From Burkholderia cepacia (lineage in GTDB: Bacteria; Pseudomonadota; Gammaproteobacteria; Burkholderiales; Burkholderiaceae), in NCBI RefSeq assembly GCF_001718835.1, contig NZ_CP013444.1:1984001-2048000 (forward strand): a DNA stretch of 64,000 bases, read 5' to 3'. The translations under genes were made by a program, and so were the position numbers. The notes below the pieces were generated by a model. The model did not search any database, was not told where the DNA came from, and saw only the letters and a list, made by a program, of their open reading frames with translations. Positions within the stretch are counted from its first letter, which is position 1. Every line of letters begins with the position of its first letter. This document shows, in pieces, positions 9,021-18,706 of the stretch.

Positions 9021-10807
9021 CGACCCGCACCTATCGCCATCCGCTGCCGTTCGGCGCCGCGCCGCAAGCCGACGGCACCACGCGCTTTCGCCTGTGGGCG
9101 CCGAGCCACCCGGTGGTGATGCTGGCCGTCGAAGGCCAGGCCCGCGTGCCGATGACGGCGCTGGCCGACGGCTGGCACGAGGCCGTGGCGGCCTGCGCCG
9201 CCGGCGCGCGCTACCGCTACGTGCTCGCCGACGGGACGGCGCTGCCCGACCCGGCCTCGCGCGCCCAGGATGGCGGTCCGCACGACGCGAGCATCGTCTG
9301 CGACGCCGGCGCGTTTCGCTGGCGCCACACTGCCTGGCGGGGCCGGCCCTGGCACGAAACGGTTCTGTACGAGCTGCACGCCGGCGCGCTGGGCGGATAC
9401 GCGGGCGTCGCCGCGCAACTGCCGCGGCTCGCCGCGCTTGGCGTCACGGCGATCGAGCTGATGCCGATCGCGACCTTCGGCGGCACGCGCAACTGGGGCT
9501 ACGACGGCGTGCTGCCGTTCGCGCCGTCAGCCGCCTATGGTTCGCCCGACGCGCTCAAGTCACTGATCGACGACGCGCATGGTCTCGGCCTGATGGTGTT
9601 CCTCGACGTCGTCTACAACCATTTCGGCCCGGACGGCAACGCGATGGGCCGTCTGGCCGCCCCGTTCTTCGACGCGTCGCGACGCACGCCGTGGGGTGAC
9701 GCGATCGATTTCAGCCGGCCGGCGGTACGCGAATTCTTCATCGAGAACGCGCTGTACTGGCTGTTCGAATACCGCTTCGACGGTTTGCGCCTCGACGCCG
9801 TCCATGCGATCGGCGACACGTCGTTTCTCGTCGAGCTGGCCCGCCGGGTTCGCGCTCAGACGGCGCTGCGCGAGCCGGACCGGCACATCCACCTCGTGCT
9901 CGAGAACGAGGACAACCGCGCGAGCCTGCTCGCGCACGATTTCACCGCGCAATGGAACGACGATGCGCACAACGCGATCCACGTGCTGCTGACCGGCGAG
10001 CGCGACGGCTACTACCGCGACTTCGCCAAAGCCCCGACCGCGCGACTGGCCTGCTGCCTCGCCGACGGGTTTGCGTTCCAGGGCGAGCAGGTCGCGCGCC
10101 TCGGGCGCCGGCGCGGCGAACCGAGCGCGTGGCTGCCGACGACCGCGTTCGTGATGTTCCTGCAGAATCACGACCAGGTCGGCAACCGTGCCCACGGCGA
10201 ACGGCTGACGGCCCTGTGCGACGCGCAGGCGCTGCGCGCGGCTGTCGCGCTGCTGCTCCTGTCGCCGCCGATCCCGCTGCTGTTCATGGGCGAGGAATGG
10301 GGCTGCACGCAGCCCTTCCTCTACTTCACCGATTACCACGACGCACTGGCCGACGCGGTGCGCGAAGGCCGGCGCACGGAGTTCGCGCACCAGCGCGCGT
10401 TTGCCGACCCTGCTGCGCGCGCGGCGATTCCCGACCCGAACGATGTCGGCACGTTCACACGCTCGTGCCCCGCGCCGAGCGACGCGAACCAGCCCGCGCA
10501 CGCCGCGTGGCTTGCCTGGTACCGGACCTTGCTGGCCACGCGACGCGCGATGCTCGTGCCGCGCCTGCCCGGCGCACGCGCGCTCGGCGCCGAGGTGATC
10601 AGCGCCGGCGCCGTGCGGGCGCGCTGGCGCATGAACGACGGCGCCGCATTGACCCTGTACGTGAACCTGCACCGGCAATCCGCCGGCTGCACCGCCATGC
10701 CGGCCGGCACGACGTTGTGCAGCACACCCGACGACGCGGCGAAGCGGCTCGCGGCCGGCGAGCTGGCGCCGGCCAGTTGCGTGGCGTGGCTGGAGGCGCC
10801 GCCGTGA
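9017..10807 (+). CDS. treZ: Malto-oligosyltrehalose trehalohydrolase
   Basis: TreZ releases free trehalose from the maltooligosyl-trehalose made by TreY. The 596 residues match the family. An N-terminal carbohydrate-binding sandwich (FRLWAPSHPVVMLAV) is followed by a GH13 barrel with D260 (GLRLDAVHAIGDTSF), E296 (LVLENEDNRAS) and D386 (LQNHDQVGNRAHGER). The motif LLFMGEEWG supports TreZ rather than a branching enzyme. Both ends overlap neighbours by 4 nt (ATGA with glgX, GTGA with malQ). It is separated from its partner treY by malQ, which can remodel the short dextrins TreYZ leaves behind. Confidence 0.95.
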   Translation: MTTRTYRHPLPFGAAPQADGTTRFRLWAPSHPVVMLAVEGQARVPMTALADGWHEAVAACAAGARYRYVLADGTALPDPASRAQDGGPHDASIVCDAGAFRWRHTAWRGRPWHETVLYELHAGALGGYAGVAAQLPRLAALGVTAIELMPIATFGGTRNWGYDGVLPFAPSAAYGSPDALKSLIDDAHGLGLMVFLDVVYNHFGPDGNAMGRLAAPFFDASRRTPWGDAIDFSRPAVREFFIENALYWLFEYRFDGLRLDAVHAIGDTSFLVELARRVRAQTALREPDRHIHLVLENEDNRASLLAHDFTAQWNDDAHNAIHVLLTGERDGYYRDFAKAPTARLACCLADGFAFQGEQVARLGRRRGEPSAWLPTTAFVMFLQNHDQVGNRAHGERLTALCDAQALRAAVALLLLSPPIPLLFMGEEWGCTQPFLYFTDYHDALADAVREGRRTEFAHQRAFADPAARAAIPDPNDVGTFTRSCPAPSDANQPAHAAWLAWYRTLLATRRAMLVPRLPGARALGAEVISAGAVRARWRMNDGAALTLYVNLHRQSAGCTAMPAGTTLCSTPDDAAKRLAAGELAPASCVAWLEAPP

Positions 10808-12909
10808 ACGCCGCTCGCGACGCGCTGGTGCAGCTGGCCCGGCAGGCCGGCCTCGCGATCGACTGGCAGGACGCCGCCGGCAATGCGCGCCGGGTCGACC
10901 CGGATACGGTGCGCGCCATCCTGTCGGCGTTCGGGCTGCCGTGCATGACGGCGCGGCAATGCGGCGAGAGCGCGGCGCGGCTGCGCGAGGCGGAACGCGT
11001 CGTCGACGCGCCGCCGCTGCTGATCGCGCGCTGCGGCGAGCCGACTCCGCTGCCGTGGCTCGGCGGGCGGGGCCGCATGCGCTACCGGCTCCATTGGGAA
11101 GACGGCGGCACGCACGACGGCCACGTCGCCGCACGCGCCGGCGGCGATGCGCCGCGGCTGCCGCCGCTCGCCCGGCCCGGCTATCACGGCCTCGAAATCG
11201 GCGGCAGCCGCCTGACGGTCGCCGTCGCGCCGCCCCGTTGCCATGAGCTGCCGGATCGCGCACGCGGATGGGGCCTGGCGGTGCAGCTGTACAGCTTGCG
11301 GCGCGAGCTTGACGGCGGGCTCGGCGACTTCAGCGCGCTGGCCGAGCTGGCGCGAGCGGCGGCGCCGCTCGGCGCCCAGGCGCTCGCCGTGAGCCCGGTC
11401 CATGCGATGTTCGCCGCGCGTCCGGCGCATTACAGCCCCTATTCGCCGTCGAACCGGCGCTGGTACAACGTGGCTCACGTCGATCCGGCCGCATGTTGCG
11501 GCGCGCATGCCGTGCGTGAAGCGGTGGCGTCCCTCGCGCTGTCCGCCGGCTTCGCCCGCCGCGAGTCGCAGCCGCTCGTCGCGTGGGCGCCGGCGGTGCG
11601 CGCCCGGCTGCGCGTCCTGCGGTTTCTGTTCGCGCGGCGAGACCGGTGGTTGAGCCGCGCGCAACGCGAATCGCTGGACGCCTTCCGCGACGCGGGCGGT
11701 GCGTCGCTCGAGCATCACGCCCGCTTCGAGATGCTGCATGCCCGGCTGCGCCGCGAGCATGGCGACGACTGGCGCAACTGGCCGGCCGACGTGCGCGCGC
11801 CCGAATCGCCGGAAGTCGAACGCCGGGCCCGTGAACATCGCGACGAGGTGGCGTTTCACGTATTCCTGCAGTGGCTCGCACGCGACGGCCTCGCGACGGC
11901 GCAGCATGCCGCGCGCGACGCGGGCATGACGATCGGCCTGCTGGCCGATCTCGCGGTCGGCGTCGACCCGGCCGGCAGCGAGCGCTGGTGCCACGCCGGC
12001 GACATGTTGAACGGCGTGGCGCTCGGCGCGCCGCCCGACCTGTTCAATCCGCTCGGGCAGTCGTGGGGCTTGTCGACCTTCGCGCCGTGGGCGTTGCGGC
12101 AGCATGGCTACCGCGCGTTCATCGAGCTGCTGCGCGCCGCGTTCGCGCATGCGGGCGGCATCCGCATCGATCACGTGCTCGGCTTCGCGCGGATGTGGAT
12201 CGTGCCGGACGGCATGCCGGCCGCCAGCGGCGCGTACCTGCGCTACCCGCTCGAGGACATGCTCGCGCTGGTCGCGCTCGAATCGTGGCGCCATCGCGCC
12301 ATCGTGCTCGGCGAGGATCTCGGCACCGTGCCGCCGGACCTGCGCGCGCACTTGTCCGCGGCCGGCCTGCTCGGCCTGGACGTGCTCTGGTTCGCCCGCA
12401 ACGGCGATGGCTTCGCGTCGCCCGCCCGGTGGCGCGCGGATGCCGTCGCGACGACCAGCACGCACGATCTGCCGACCGTGGCCGGCTGGTGGCGAGGGCG
12501 CGATATCGCGTGGCGCAAGCGCGTCGGGCACGGCGGGTCCGGCGGGTCCGGCGAGTTCGCGCGCGACGCGTGGCGCGAGCGACGCGCGTCGCGCATTGCG
12601 CTGTGGCACGCGCTGCGCGACGAAGGGCTGGCGCCCGGCGCGCCGGTTACGCCGCCGCATGAGCCGCCAAATGAGCCGCCGCTGGCGGAAATTGCCGCGT
12701 TCGTGGGCCGCACGCCGGCGCCGCTCGCGCTGCTGCCGCTCGAGGACGCGATCGGCCAGCGCGAGCCGGTCAATCTGCCCGGCGTGGTGACGGGCCACCC
12801 GAACTGGCGGCGGCGCCTGCCGGCCGCGGCGCCGCGGCTGCTGGCCGACGCCCGCGTCGCGGCGCGGCTGCGGGCGTTCGCGCAGGCGCGCGACGAGGCA
12901 GCGCGATGA
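10804..12909 (+). CDS. malQ: 4-alpha-glucanotransferase (amylomaltase)
   Basis: MalQ disproportionates maltodextrins, transferring glucan segments and releasing glucose. I used the GTG at 10804, inside the treZ stop; longer readings of this frame run through treZ. This gives 701 residues. The GH77 core has D456 in GGIRIDHVLGFARMW, E504 in VLGEDLGTVP and D555 in TTSTHDLPTVAGWW. The small insertion GGSGGSGE near residue 580 is encoded by a tandem 9-bp repeat and probably forms a flexible surface loop. Coupling to treZ and treY suggests a role in regenerating longer dextrins for TreY. Confidence 0.94.
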   Translation: MNAARDALVQLARQAGLAIDWQDAAGNARRVDPDTVRAILSAFGLPCMTARQCGESAARLREAERVVDAPPLLIARCGEPTPLPWLGGRGRMRYRLHWEDGGTHDGHVAARAGGDAPRLPPLARPGYHGLEIGGSRLTVAVAPPRCHELPDRARGWGLAVQLYSLRRELDGGLGDFSALAELARAAAPLGAQALAVSPVHAMFAARPAHYSPYSPSNRRWYNVAHVDPAACCGAHAVREAVASLALSAGFARRESQPLVAWAPAVRARLRVLRFLFARRDRWLSRAQRESLDAFRDAGGASLEHHARFEMLHARLRREHGDDWRNWPADVRAPESPEVERRAREHRDEVAFHVFLQWLARDGLATAQHAARDAGMTIGLLADLAVGVDPAGSERWCHAGDMLNGVALGAPPDLFNPLGQSWGLSTFAPWALRQHGYRAFIELLRAAFAHAGGIRIDHVLGFARMWIVPDGMPAASGAYLRYPLEDMLALVALESWRHRAIVLGEDLGTVPPDLRAHLSAAGLLGLDVLWFARNGDGFASPARWRADAVATTSTHDLPTVAGWWRGRDIAWRKRVGHGGSGGSGEFARDAWRERRASRIALWHALRDEGLAPGAPVTPPHEPPNEPPLAEIAAFVGRTPAPLALLPLEDAIGQREPVNLPGVVTGHPNWRRRLPAAAPRLLADARVAARLRAFAQARDEAAR

Positions 12910-15548
12910 CGCAGCCGACAGCGACACTGCGGCTCCAGTTTCACCACGGTTACCCATTCAGCGCCGCGGAAGATGCGATCGACTATTTCGCGGCGCTGGG
13001 CATCAGCCATCTCTATGCGTCGCCGATCTTCGCGGCACAGCCCGGCTCGCGTCATGGCTACGACGTCGTCGATCCGAACCTCGTCAATCCCGAACTCGGC
13101 GGCGAGACGGCCTTGCGGCGTCTTGCCGCGCGGCTGCACGCCAACGGCATGGGCCTGATCGTCGACATCGTGCCGAACCATATGGGCATCGGCGCCGCGA
13201 ACCGTTGGTGGCAGGACGTGCTGACTCATGGGCGGGCGAGCCGCTACGCATCGTTTTTCGACATCGACTGGGCGAGCCGTGCGCTCGATGCGCGCGGCAA
13301 GGTTCTGTTGCCGGTGCTCGCCGAGCCGCTCGCCGTCGTGCTCGCGCGCGGCCAACTGCAACTGGCGCGGGGAACCGATGGGGAATACGAGATCGACTAT
13401 GCCGGGCAGCGGTTCCCGTTGTCCCCGGCGACGCGCGACGCGGCATCGTCGATGCGCTCGGCCGACGACTGGCATGCGCTGCTCGAACGCCAGCATTACC
13501 GGCTCGCGTGGTGGCCGCTCGCGCGCGATGCGCTCAACTGGCGGCGATTCTTCGACATCACCACGCTCGCGGCCGTGCGCGTCGACGATCCGGCGGTATT
13601 CGACGCGAGCCATGCGCTGCTGATCCGCTTGTTCGGCGACGGCCTGATCGACGGCGTGCGCATCGATCACGTCGACGGCCTCGCCGATCCGCGCGCCTAT
13701 TGCCGGCGGCTGGTACGCGCGCTGCGGCGCGCGGGCCGCCGCCAGCCTTATGTCCTCGTCGAGAAGATCCTCATGCGCGGCGAGACGCTCGACCCGGCCT
13801 GGGGCACGGACGGCACGACCGGCTACGACTTCATGAACGACGTCGCCGCCGTGCTTCATGACGACACGGGCGCCGACGCGCTCGCCGGGATCTGGCGGGG
13901 CCATACCGGCGACGCGCGCGACCTCGCGACGCACGTCGTTGCCGCCCGCGCGCAATTGCTCGACGAGACGTTCGGCAGCGAAGTCGCGCGGCTGATGACG
14001 GTACTTGGCGATATCGCCGGCCGCGAGCCGTCCGTGTGCGATGCCAGCCCGGCCGCCATCGAGCGGTGCGTGCGCGCATTGGCGCGCCACTTTCCCGTCT
14101 ACCGCGCGTATCCGTGCGCCGGCCCGCGCAGCGCGACCGACGCGGCCGCATTCGCGGCGGCGCTGCCACGCGCGCGGGCCGAACTGCATCCGCTCGACCG
14201 GCCGGTGCTTGCGCAGCTCGACCGCTGGCTCGGCGCCGACGCGCCGGGGCGGCGCCGGCGGCTGCGCGAGGCGCAGATTCGCTTCGCCCAGGTCACCGCG
14301 CCGCTCGCGGCGAAATCGGTCGAGGACACGGTCGGCTATCGCTGGTGCCGCGCGCTGTCGCGCAACGAGGTCGGCGCGGACCTCGCCACGCTCGGCATCT
14401 CCGTCGCCGCCTTCCATGCGGCCAACGCGGCGCGGGGCGCCACCTTCCCGCGCACGATGCTCACGACCGCCACCCACGATCACAAGCGCGGCGAAGACGT
14501 GCGCGCGCGCCTGGCCGTGCTGAGCGAAGTGCCCGAGCGCTTCGCGGCGGCCGTGTCGAGATGGTTCGACGACAATGCGCGCCATCGGGCGACGCTGGCT
14601 TCCGGCCCCGCGCCCTCGCCGGCCGACGAGCTGATGCTCTACCAGACGCTGATCGGCGCGTGGCCCGCAGCATGGCTTGCCGAGCCCGCTCGCGACGCCA
14701 CGGCGGCGGCCGGGATCGACGCATTTGGCGAACGCATCGCCGCGTGGCAACTGAAGGCGATTCGGGAAGCCAAGCTGCGCACGTCGTGGCTCGCGCCCGA
14801 CGACGCCTATGAAACCGGCTGCCGCCGTTTCGTCGCTGCGATCCTGCATGCTCCCCCGTTCGTCGCCGGGCTCGACGAATTCGTGCGCGGCATCGCCGCG
14901 GCAGGCGCGCTCAACGGCCTGGTGCAGACGTTCCTGCGCATGACCTCGCCGGGCGTGCCCGATCTTTACCAGGGGTGCGAATTCTGGGATGAAAGCCTCG
15001 TCGATCCTGACAACCGCCGGCCGGTCGACTTCGCCGCACGGCAGGCCGCGCTCGCGCCGATGAGCGATGCGTCGCGGGCGGCCGGCCTCGACGAACTCGC
15101 GCATTGGCATGACGGCCGAATCAAGCTGAGGCTGATCCGCGACGTGCTCGCGATTCGACGCGCCCACGCGGCATGTTTCGAAGGCGGCGCGTATATGCCG
15201 CTGCCGGTCACCGGCGCGGCGGCCAGCCATGCGATCGCCTTTGCCCGTTGCGCCGGCGACGGCACCGGCGGCGCTGTCGTCGCGGTGGCAAGCCGGCTGG
15301 CCGCGCGTTGGCTCCAGGCAGGCGTGGCGCCTCGCATTCCGCCGCACCATTGGCGCGACACGGCCATCCTCCTCGCGCGTCCCGCGGCATCGGCGTCGAG
15401 CGCCGCCGCGTTGCCGGCAATGCCAGGTCAGACCGCCGCATGGCGCGACGCGCTCACGTCATCCATCCATGCGCCGTCCGAGGGCGCGCTCGCGTTGCGC
15501 GACGTGCTGCATACGCTGCCGGTCGCGCTGCTGGTGCCGGCCGGTTGA
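12906..15548 (+). CDS. treY: Malto-oligosyltrehalose synthase
   Basis: TreY isomerises the reducing-end alpha-1,4 bond of maltodextrins to an alpha,alpha-1,1 bond, the first step of TreYZ trehalose synthesis. The 880 residues fit the family. The GH13 signature residues are D254 (GVRIDHVDGLADP), E286 (VLVEKILMRGETL, before WGTDGTTGYDF) and D525 (TATHDHKRGEDVRARL). MTSPGVPDLYQGCEFWD is characteristic of TreY. It is the last gene of the coupled cluster; its ATG lies in the malQ stop (ATGA). I see no strong terminator directly after its stop. Confidence 0.95.
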   Translation: MTQPTATLRLQFHHGYPFSAAEDAIDYFAALGISHLYASPIFAAQPGSRHGYDVVDPNLVNPELGGETALRRLAARLHANGMGLIVDIVPNHMGIGAANRWWQDVLTHGRASRYASFFDIDWASRALDARGKVLLPVLAEPLAVVLARGQLQLARGTDGEYEIDYAGQRFPLSPATRDAASSMRSADDWHALLERQHYRLAWWPLARDALNWRRFFDITTLAAVRVDDPAVFDASHALLIRLFGDGLIDGVRIDHVDGLADPRAYCRRLVRALRRAGRRQPYVLVEKILMRGETLDPAWGTDGTTGYDFMNDVAAVLHDDTGADALAGIWRGHTGDARDLATHVVAARAQLLDETFGSEVARLMTVLGDIAGREPSVCDASPAAIERCVRALARHFPVYRAYPCAGPRSATDAAAFAAALPRARAELHPLDRPVLAQLDRWLGADAPGRRRRLREAQIRFAQVTAPLAAKSVEDTVGYRWCRALSRNEVGADLATLGISVAAFHAANAARGATFPRTMLTTATHDHKRGEDVRARLAVLSEVPERFAAAVSRWFDDNARHRATLASGPAPSPADELMLYQTLIGAWPAAWLAEPARDATAAAGIDAFGERIAAWQLKAIREAKLRTSWLAPDDAYETGCRRFVAAILHAPPFVAGLDEFVRGIAAAGALNGLVQTFLRMTSPGVPDLYQGCEFWDESLVDPDNRRPVDFAARQAALAPMSDASRAAGLDELAHWHDGRIKLRLIRDVLAIRRAHAACFEGGAYMPLPVTGAAASHAIAFARCAGDGTGGAVVAVASRLAARWLQAGVAPRIPPHHWRDTAILLARPAASASSAAALPAMPGQTAAWRDALTSSIHAPSEGALALRDVLHTLPVALLVPAG

Positions 15549-15686
15549 CGGGGACGTTCCTGGTTTCCGTGCGGAATGCCGGGCCGGGCACGGCGCTTGC
15601 GCCCCTTTATGCGTTCGCGCTCGCGGACAGCGCGTTGACGGCGGCAGGCTGTGCCCGCGCATTGTCAATCTTGCGGAGGACGAACC

Positions 15687-15833
15687 ATGAACATTCTCAC
15701 GAGCGCCGGCCCGATGGTTTCGCTGATCTCCGGCATCCTCATCCTCATCGTCCCCCGCTTGCTGAACTTCATCGTGGCGATCTACCTGATCGTCATCGGG
15801 ATGCTCGGGCTGTTCGGCGGACGTATCCATTGA
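15687..15833 (+). CDS. DUF3096-type small membrane protein
   Basis: This 48-residue peptide starts at ATG 15687 behind a clear GCGGAGGA ribosome site. Two short hydrophobic stretches (SLISGILILIVPRLL and FIVAIYLIVIGMLGLFGG) separated by a Pro-Arg turn form a helical hairpin typical of DUF3096. The molecular function is unknown; such peptides are usually regarded as inner-membrane proteins. It follows treY by 138 nt and precedes a rho-independent terminator, so it could be read from the trehalose operon or from its own promoter. Confidence 0.85.
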   Translation: MNILTSAGPMVSLISGILILIVPRLLNFIVAIYLIVIGMLGLFGGRIH

Positions 15834-16181
15834 ACTGCGCACGCCGCGTCGCGACTTCACGCGCCGGCGACGAATGCACCTTCGCCGCCCGGGCAGCCGT
15901 CGACGAAGCGCGCGGGCCGAACGCGCTTCATGTTCGCGTTCCTTGCGCTGCGATGCCCGACGGGGGCCGTGGGCTCCTCCCTGACACTGCATGCGCCGCG
16001 GCCCCACCCGCTTTGAAGCAAGCTTCCTGCCGCCAAAGCCGGACGGTTGCGCACGTCGCGCGCGCGTGCGCTTTTTTACAACAGCGCTGTAACGCGCGCG
16101 GCCGTGCCGGCGGCCCGGCCGATCGCTGCGACGGAACGCAGCGGGAACGCAATATGCGGGCCGGCACCCAAGGAGGCTCGC
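15834..16181. other. Intergenic region, 348 nt
   Basis: I find no convincing gene here on either strand. The only structure is the terminator at 16049-16077. It is followed by the 10-bp palindrome ACAGCGCTGT at 16081-16090 and the AAGGAGG ribosome site of the next gene at 16170-16176. Confidence 0.6.
16049..16077 (+). terminator. Rho-independent terminator
   Basis: A perfect 7-bp stem (GCGCACG paired with CGTGCGC) with a 9-nt GC loop is followed directly by six T residues at 16072-16077. It lies 216 nt after the DUF3096 stop and would end transcription of that gene, and possibly of the whole trehalose cluster. Confidence 0.7.
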
Positions 16182-16517
16182 ATGACCCGATTCGACCTGC
16201 TCGCCCATCTCGTGACGAACCAGCTCGCCGCCCGCATCCGGACCGGCCGCTGGCTCCCGCCCGATGTGATCGTCGCGACCATGCGCACCTGGCTGTCATA
16301 CCACCGGATCGAATACGACTGGCTTGAACGGGTCCGGATCGGCGCGGCATCCGTGACGCTCTCGCACGACATCTACGACATGGCGACCGCGCGCGACGAC
16401 CGGGAGGACGGCGGCCGCAGCCCTGCCAACCTGGACGCGCCGCAACTGAAAGCCTTGCGCGCACGCTGCGACGCGCTGCTGCAACACCTCCACGGCGACG
16501 GCGAAGACGCGTCATGA
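16182..16517 (+). CDS. Hypothetical protein, coupled to the phospholipase D gene
   Basis: This is an unrecognised 111-residue soluble protein. The ATG at 16182 has a strong AAGGAGG site seven bases upstream; the in-frame upstream extension lacks one. It begins MTRFDLLAHLVTNQLAARIR and contains an aromatic/charged segment (WLSYHRIEYDWLERV), with a helical C-terminus. The stop overlaps the ATG of the phospholipase D gene (ATGA), so it is probably made together with that enzyme and may be an accessory protein. No catalytic motif is visible. Confidence 0.75.
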   Translation: MTRFDLLAHLVTNQLAARIRTGRWLPPDVIVATMRTWLSYHRIEYDWLERVRIGAASVTLSHDIYDMATARDDREDGGRSPANLDAPQLKALRARCDALLQHLHGDGEDAS

Positions 16518-18706
16518 CGTCCGCGACGCAATCGCGACACCCGGATCACGGCGCCGAAACGCGCAACGCCCGGCGCGATGCGCAGCGTCACGGCCTGCTC
16601 GAACGCGGCCGCAACTGCGACGCGATCCGCCACGCGGACCGCTTCGCGATGCTCGTCGACGGCGACGCATACTTCTCGACGCTGCGCGCCGCGCTGCTGC
16701 GCGCGCGCCATACGGTGTTCATCGTCGGCTGGGACGTCGACAGCCGGATGCGGCTCGCGCCCGACGGCGCGAACGACGGCTTTCCGGAGCCGCTCGGTGC
16801 GTTTCTGTGCGCGCTCGCGGCGGCCCGTCCGCGCCTGCGCATCTACGTGCTCGCCTGGGACTTCGCGATGATCTACGCGCTGGAGCGCGACTGGCCGCCC
16901 GTGTATCGCGCCGGCTGGCGCGCGCATCGCGGCATCGTGTTCCGGCTCGACGACACGCATCCGCGCGGCGCCTCGCATCACCAGAAGCTGGTCGCGATCG
17001 ACGACCGGCTGGCGTTCGTCGGCGGGCTCGACCTGACGCGCGCCCGCTGGGACACGCCCGCGCACGCGGCCGGCGACCCGCGCCGCCGCGACGAGCACGG
17101 CATGCCGTACGGGCCGTTCCACGACGTGCAGGCGATGTTCGACGGCGACGCGGCCGCCGCGATCGGCGAACAGGCGCGCCAGCGCTGGCGTTACGCATGC
17201 GGGCGCCGCGTCGCGATCCGCGCGCAGCGGCGCCGCAACGACGACGGCGACCCGTGGCCGCCCGGCACGCCGGTCGACGTGCGTGACGTGCGCGTCGGTG
17301 TCGCCTATACGGCGCCGGCGCAACGCGGCCGCGAACCGGTGCGGCACGTGCGCGCGCTCGTCGAGGACACGATCCGCGCGGCGCACCGGCACCTGTACGT
17401 CGAGAACCAGTATTTCACCGCGGCGGTGGTCCGCGAGACGCTGTCCGCCCGCCTCGCCGACGTGCACGGGCCGGACGTGACGGTCGTCGCGCCGCGCGTG
17501 CAGAGCGGCTGGCTGCAGGAAGCGACGATGGGCGTGCTGCGCGCGCGCCTGCATGCCTCGCTCGTCGCGGCCGACCGTTTCGGCCGCTACCGGTTGCTGT
17601 ACCCGCACGTCGACGGTCTCGACCGCGATTGGGTGAACGTCCACAGCAAGGTGATGATCGTCGACGACGAATGCCTCATGATCGGCAGCGCGAACCTGAA
17701 CAACCGCTCGATGCTGCTCGACACCGAATGCTGCGTCGCGCTCGTCGCGGCCGGTGATGCACGCATCCGCGCGGCGATCGCGCACACGCGCAACCGGCTG
17801 CTCGCCGAGCATCTCGGCACGACCGTCGAGCGAGTCGCCGAGGCGCTGGCGCTCGCGCACCGGCCGAACGAAGCGATCGAGCGGCTGCGCGCGGCGCGCG
17901 GCCGCACGCTGCTGCCGCTGGACCCGGCCGTCGCGCCGCAACTCGACGCGCTCGTGCCCGTCAGCGCGCGGCTCGATCCGGAACAGCCGATCGAACCGGC
18001 GCGGTTCGTCCGCGAATTCGTGCCGCTGGAACAGCGCCGCTCGCTGGGCGCGCGTCTCGTCGTGCTCGGCGCGGTCGTGCTGCTCGTCGCCGCGCTCGCG
18101 GCTGCGTGGCGCTTTTCGCCGCTGGCCGCGCACGTGAACGTCGCGACGCTGTCGGAAGCGGCGCTGCGCATCGCGCGCCTGCCGGTCGCGCCCGCGATCC
18201 TGTTGGCCGGATACGTCGTCGCGGCAACGCTGTCCGTGCCGATCACGCTGCTGATCGCCGCGACGGGGCTCGTGTTCGGCGCATGGCCGGGCTTCGCGTA
18301 TGCGGCCATCGGCACGATGGCGTCCGCCGTCGCGACCTACGGGCTCGGCCGCTGGCTCGGGCGCGACGCGGTGCGCCGGCTGGCCGGCGCCCGCGCGAAC
18401 CGGCTGAGCCGGCATCTCGGCAGGAGCGGCATCGTCGCGATGGCCGTGCTGCGCCTGTTGCCGATCGCCCCGTTCGCGGTCGTGAACCTCGTCGCCGGGG
18501 CGTCGCACATCGGGCTGCGCGACTTCGTGGTCGGTACGGCAATCGGGATGCTGCCCGGCATCGCGCTGACCGTCACGTTCGCCCACCAGCTCGGCGCCGC
18601 GCTCGCGCATCCGGGGCCGGCGGCATTCGCGTGGCTTGCCGCGATCGGCGCCGTGCTCATCGGCGCGTCGGTCCTGCTGGTGCGAATCCTGCGGCGGCTG
18701 CAATGA
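16514..18706 (+). CDS. Phospholipase D / cardiolipin synthase-like protein fused to a VTT membrane domain
   Basis: The protein has 730 residues and two parts. Residues ~25-490 carry two HKD motifs of the phospholipase D superfamily: H156/K158 in HHQKLVAIDDRLAFVGG and H377/K379 in VHSKVMIVDDECLMIGSANLN. This domain would catalyse phosphatidyl transfer or phosphodiester cleavage. Residues ~515-730 contain several hydrophobic helices and the VTT/SNARE-associated (DedA-like) motif GRSGIVAMAVLRLLPIAPF, anchoring the enzyme in the inner membrane. The gene overlaps both neighbours by 4 nt. The following endonuclease/exonuclease/phosphatase gene suggests a phospholipid-remodelling unit. The exact substrate is not evident. 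Confidence 0.88.
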   Translation: MTSATQSRHPDHGAETRNARRDAQRHGLLERGRNCDAIRHADRFAMLVDGDAYFSTLRAALLRARHTVFIVGWDVDSRMRLAPDGANDGFPEPLGAFLCALAAARPRLRIYVLAWDFAMIYALERDWPPVYRAGWRAHRGIVFRLDDTHPRGASHHQKLVAIDDRLAFVGGLDLTRARWDTPAHAAGDPRRRDEHGMPYGPFHDVQAMFDGDAAAAIGEQARQRWRYACGRRVAIRAQRRRNDDGDPWPPGTPVDVRDVRVGVAYTAPAQRGREPVRHVRALVEDTIRAAHRHLYVENQYFTAAVVRETLSARLADVHGPDVTVVAPRVQSGWLQEATMGVLRARLHASLVAADRFGRYRLLYPHVDGLDRDWVNVHSKVMIVDDECLMIGSANLNNRSMLLDTECCVALVAAGDARIRAAIAHTRNRLLAEHLGTTVERVAEALALAHRPNEAIERLRAARGRTLLPLDPAVAPQLDALVPVSARLDPEQPIEPARFVREFVPLEQRRSLGARLVVLGAVVLLVAALAAAWRFSPLAAHVNVATLSEAALRIARLPVAPAILLAGYVVAATLSVPITLLIAATGLVFGAWPGFAYAAIGTMASAVATYGLGRWLGRDAVRRLAGARANRLSRHLGRSGIVAMAVLRLLPIAPFAVVNLVAGASHIGLRDFVVGTAIGMLPGIALTVTFAHQLGAALAHPGPAAFAWLAAIGAVLIGASVLLVRILRRLQ

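Noticed and set aside
12531..12555. Tandem GGCGGGTCC repeat, considered as a mobile or frameshift site
   Set aside because: It keeps the malQ frame and encodes a short Gly/Ser loop; no sign of insertion or pseudogene.
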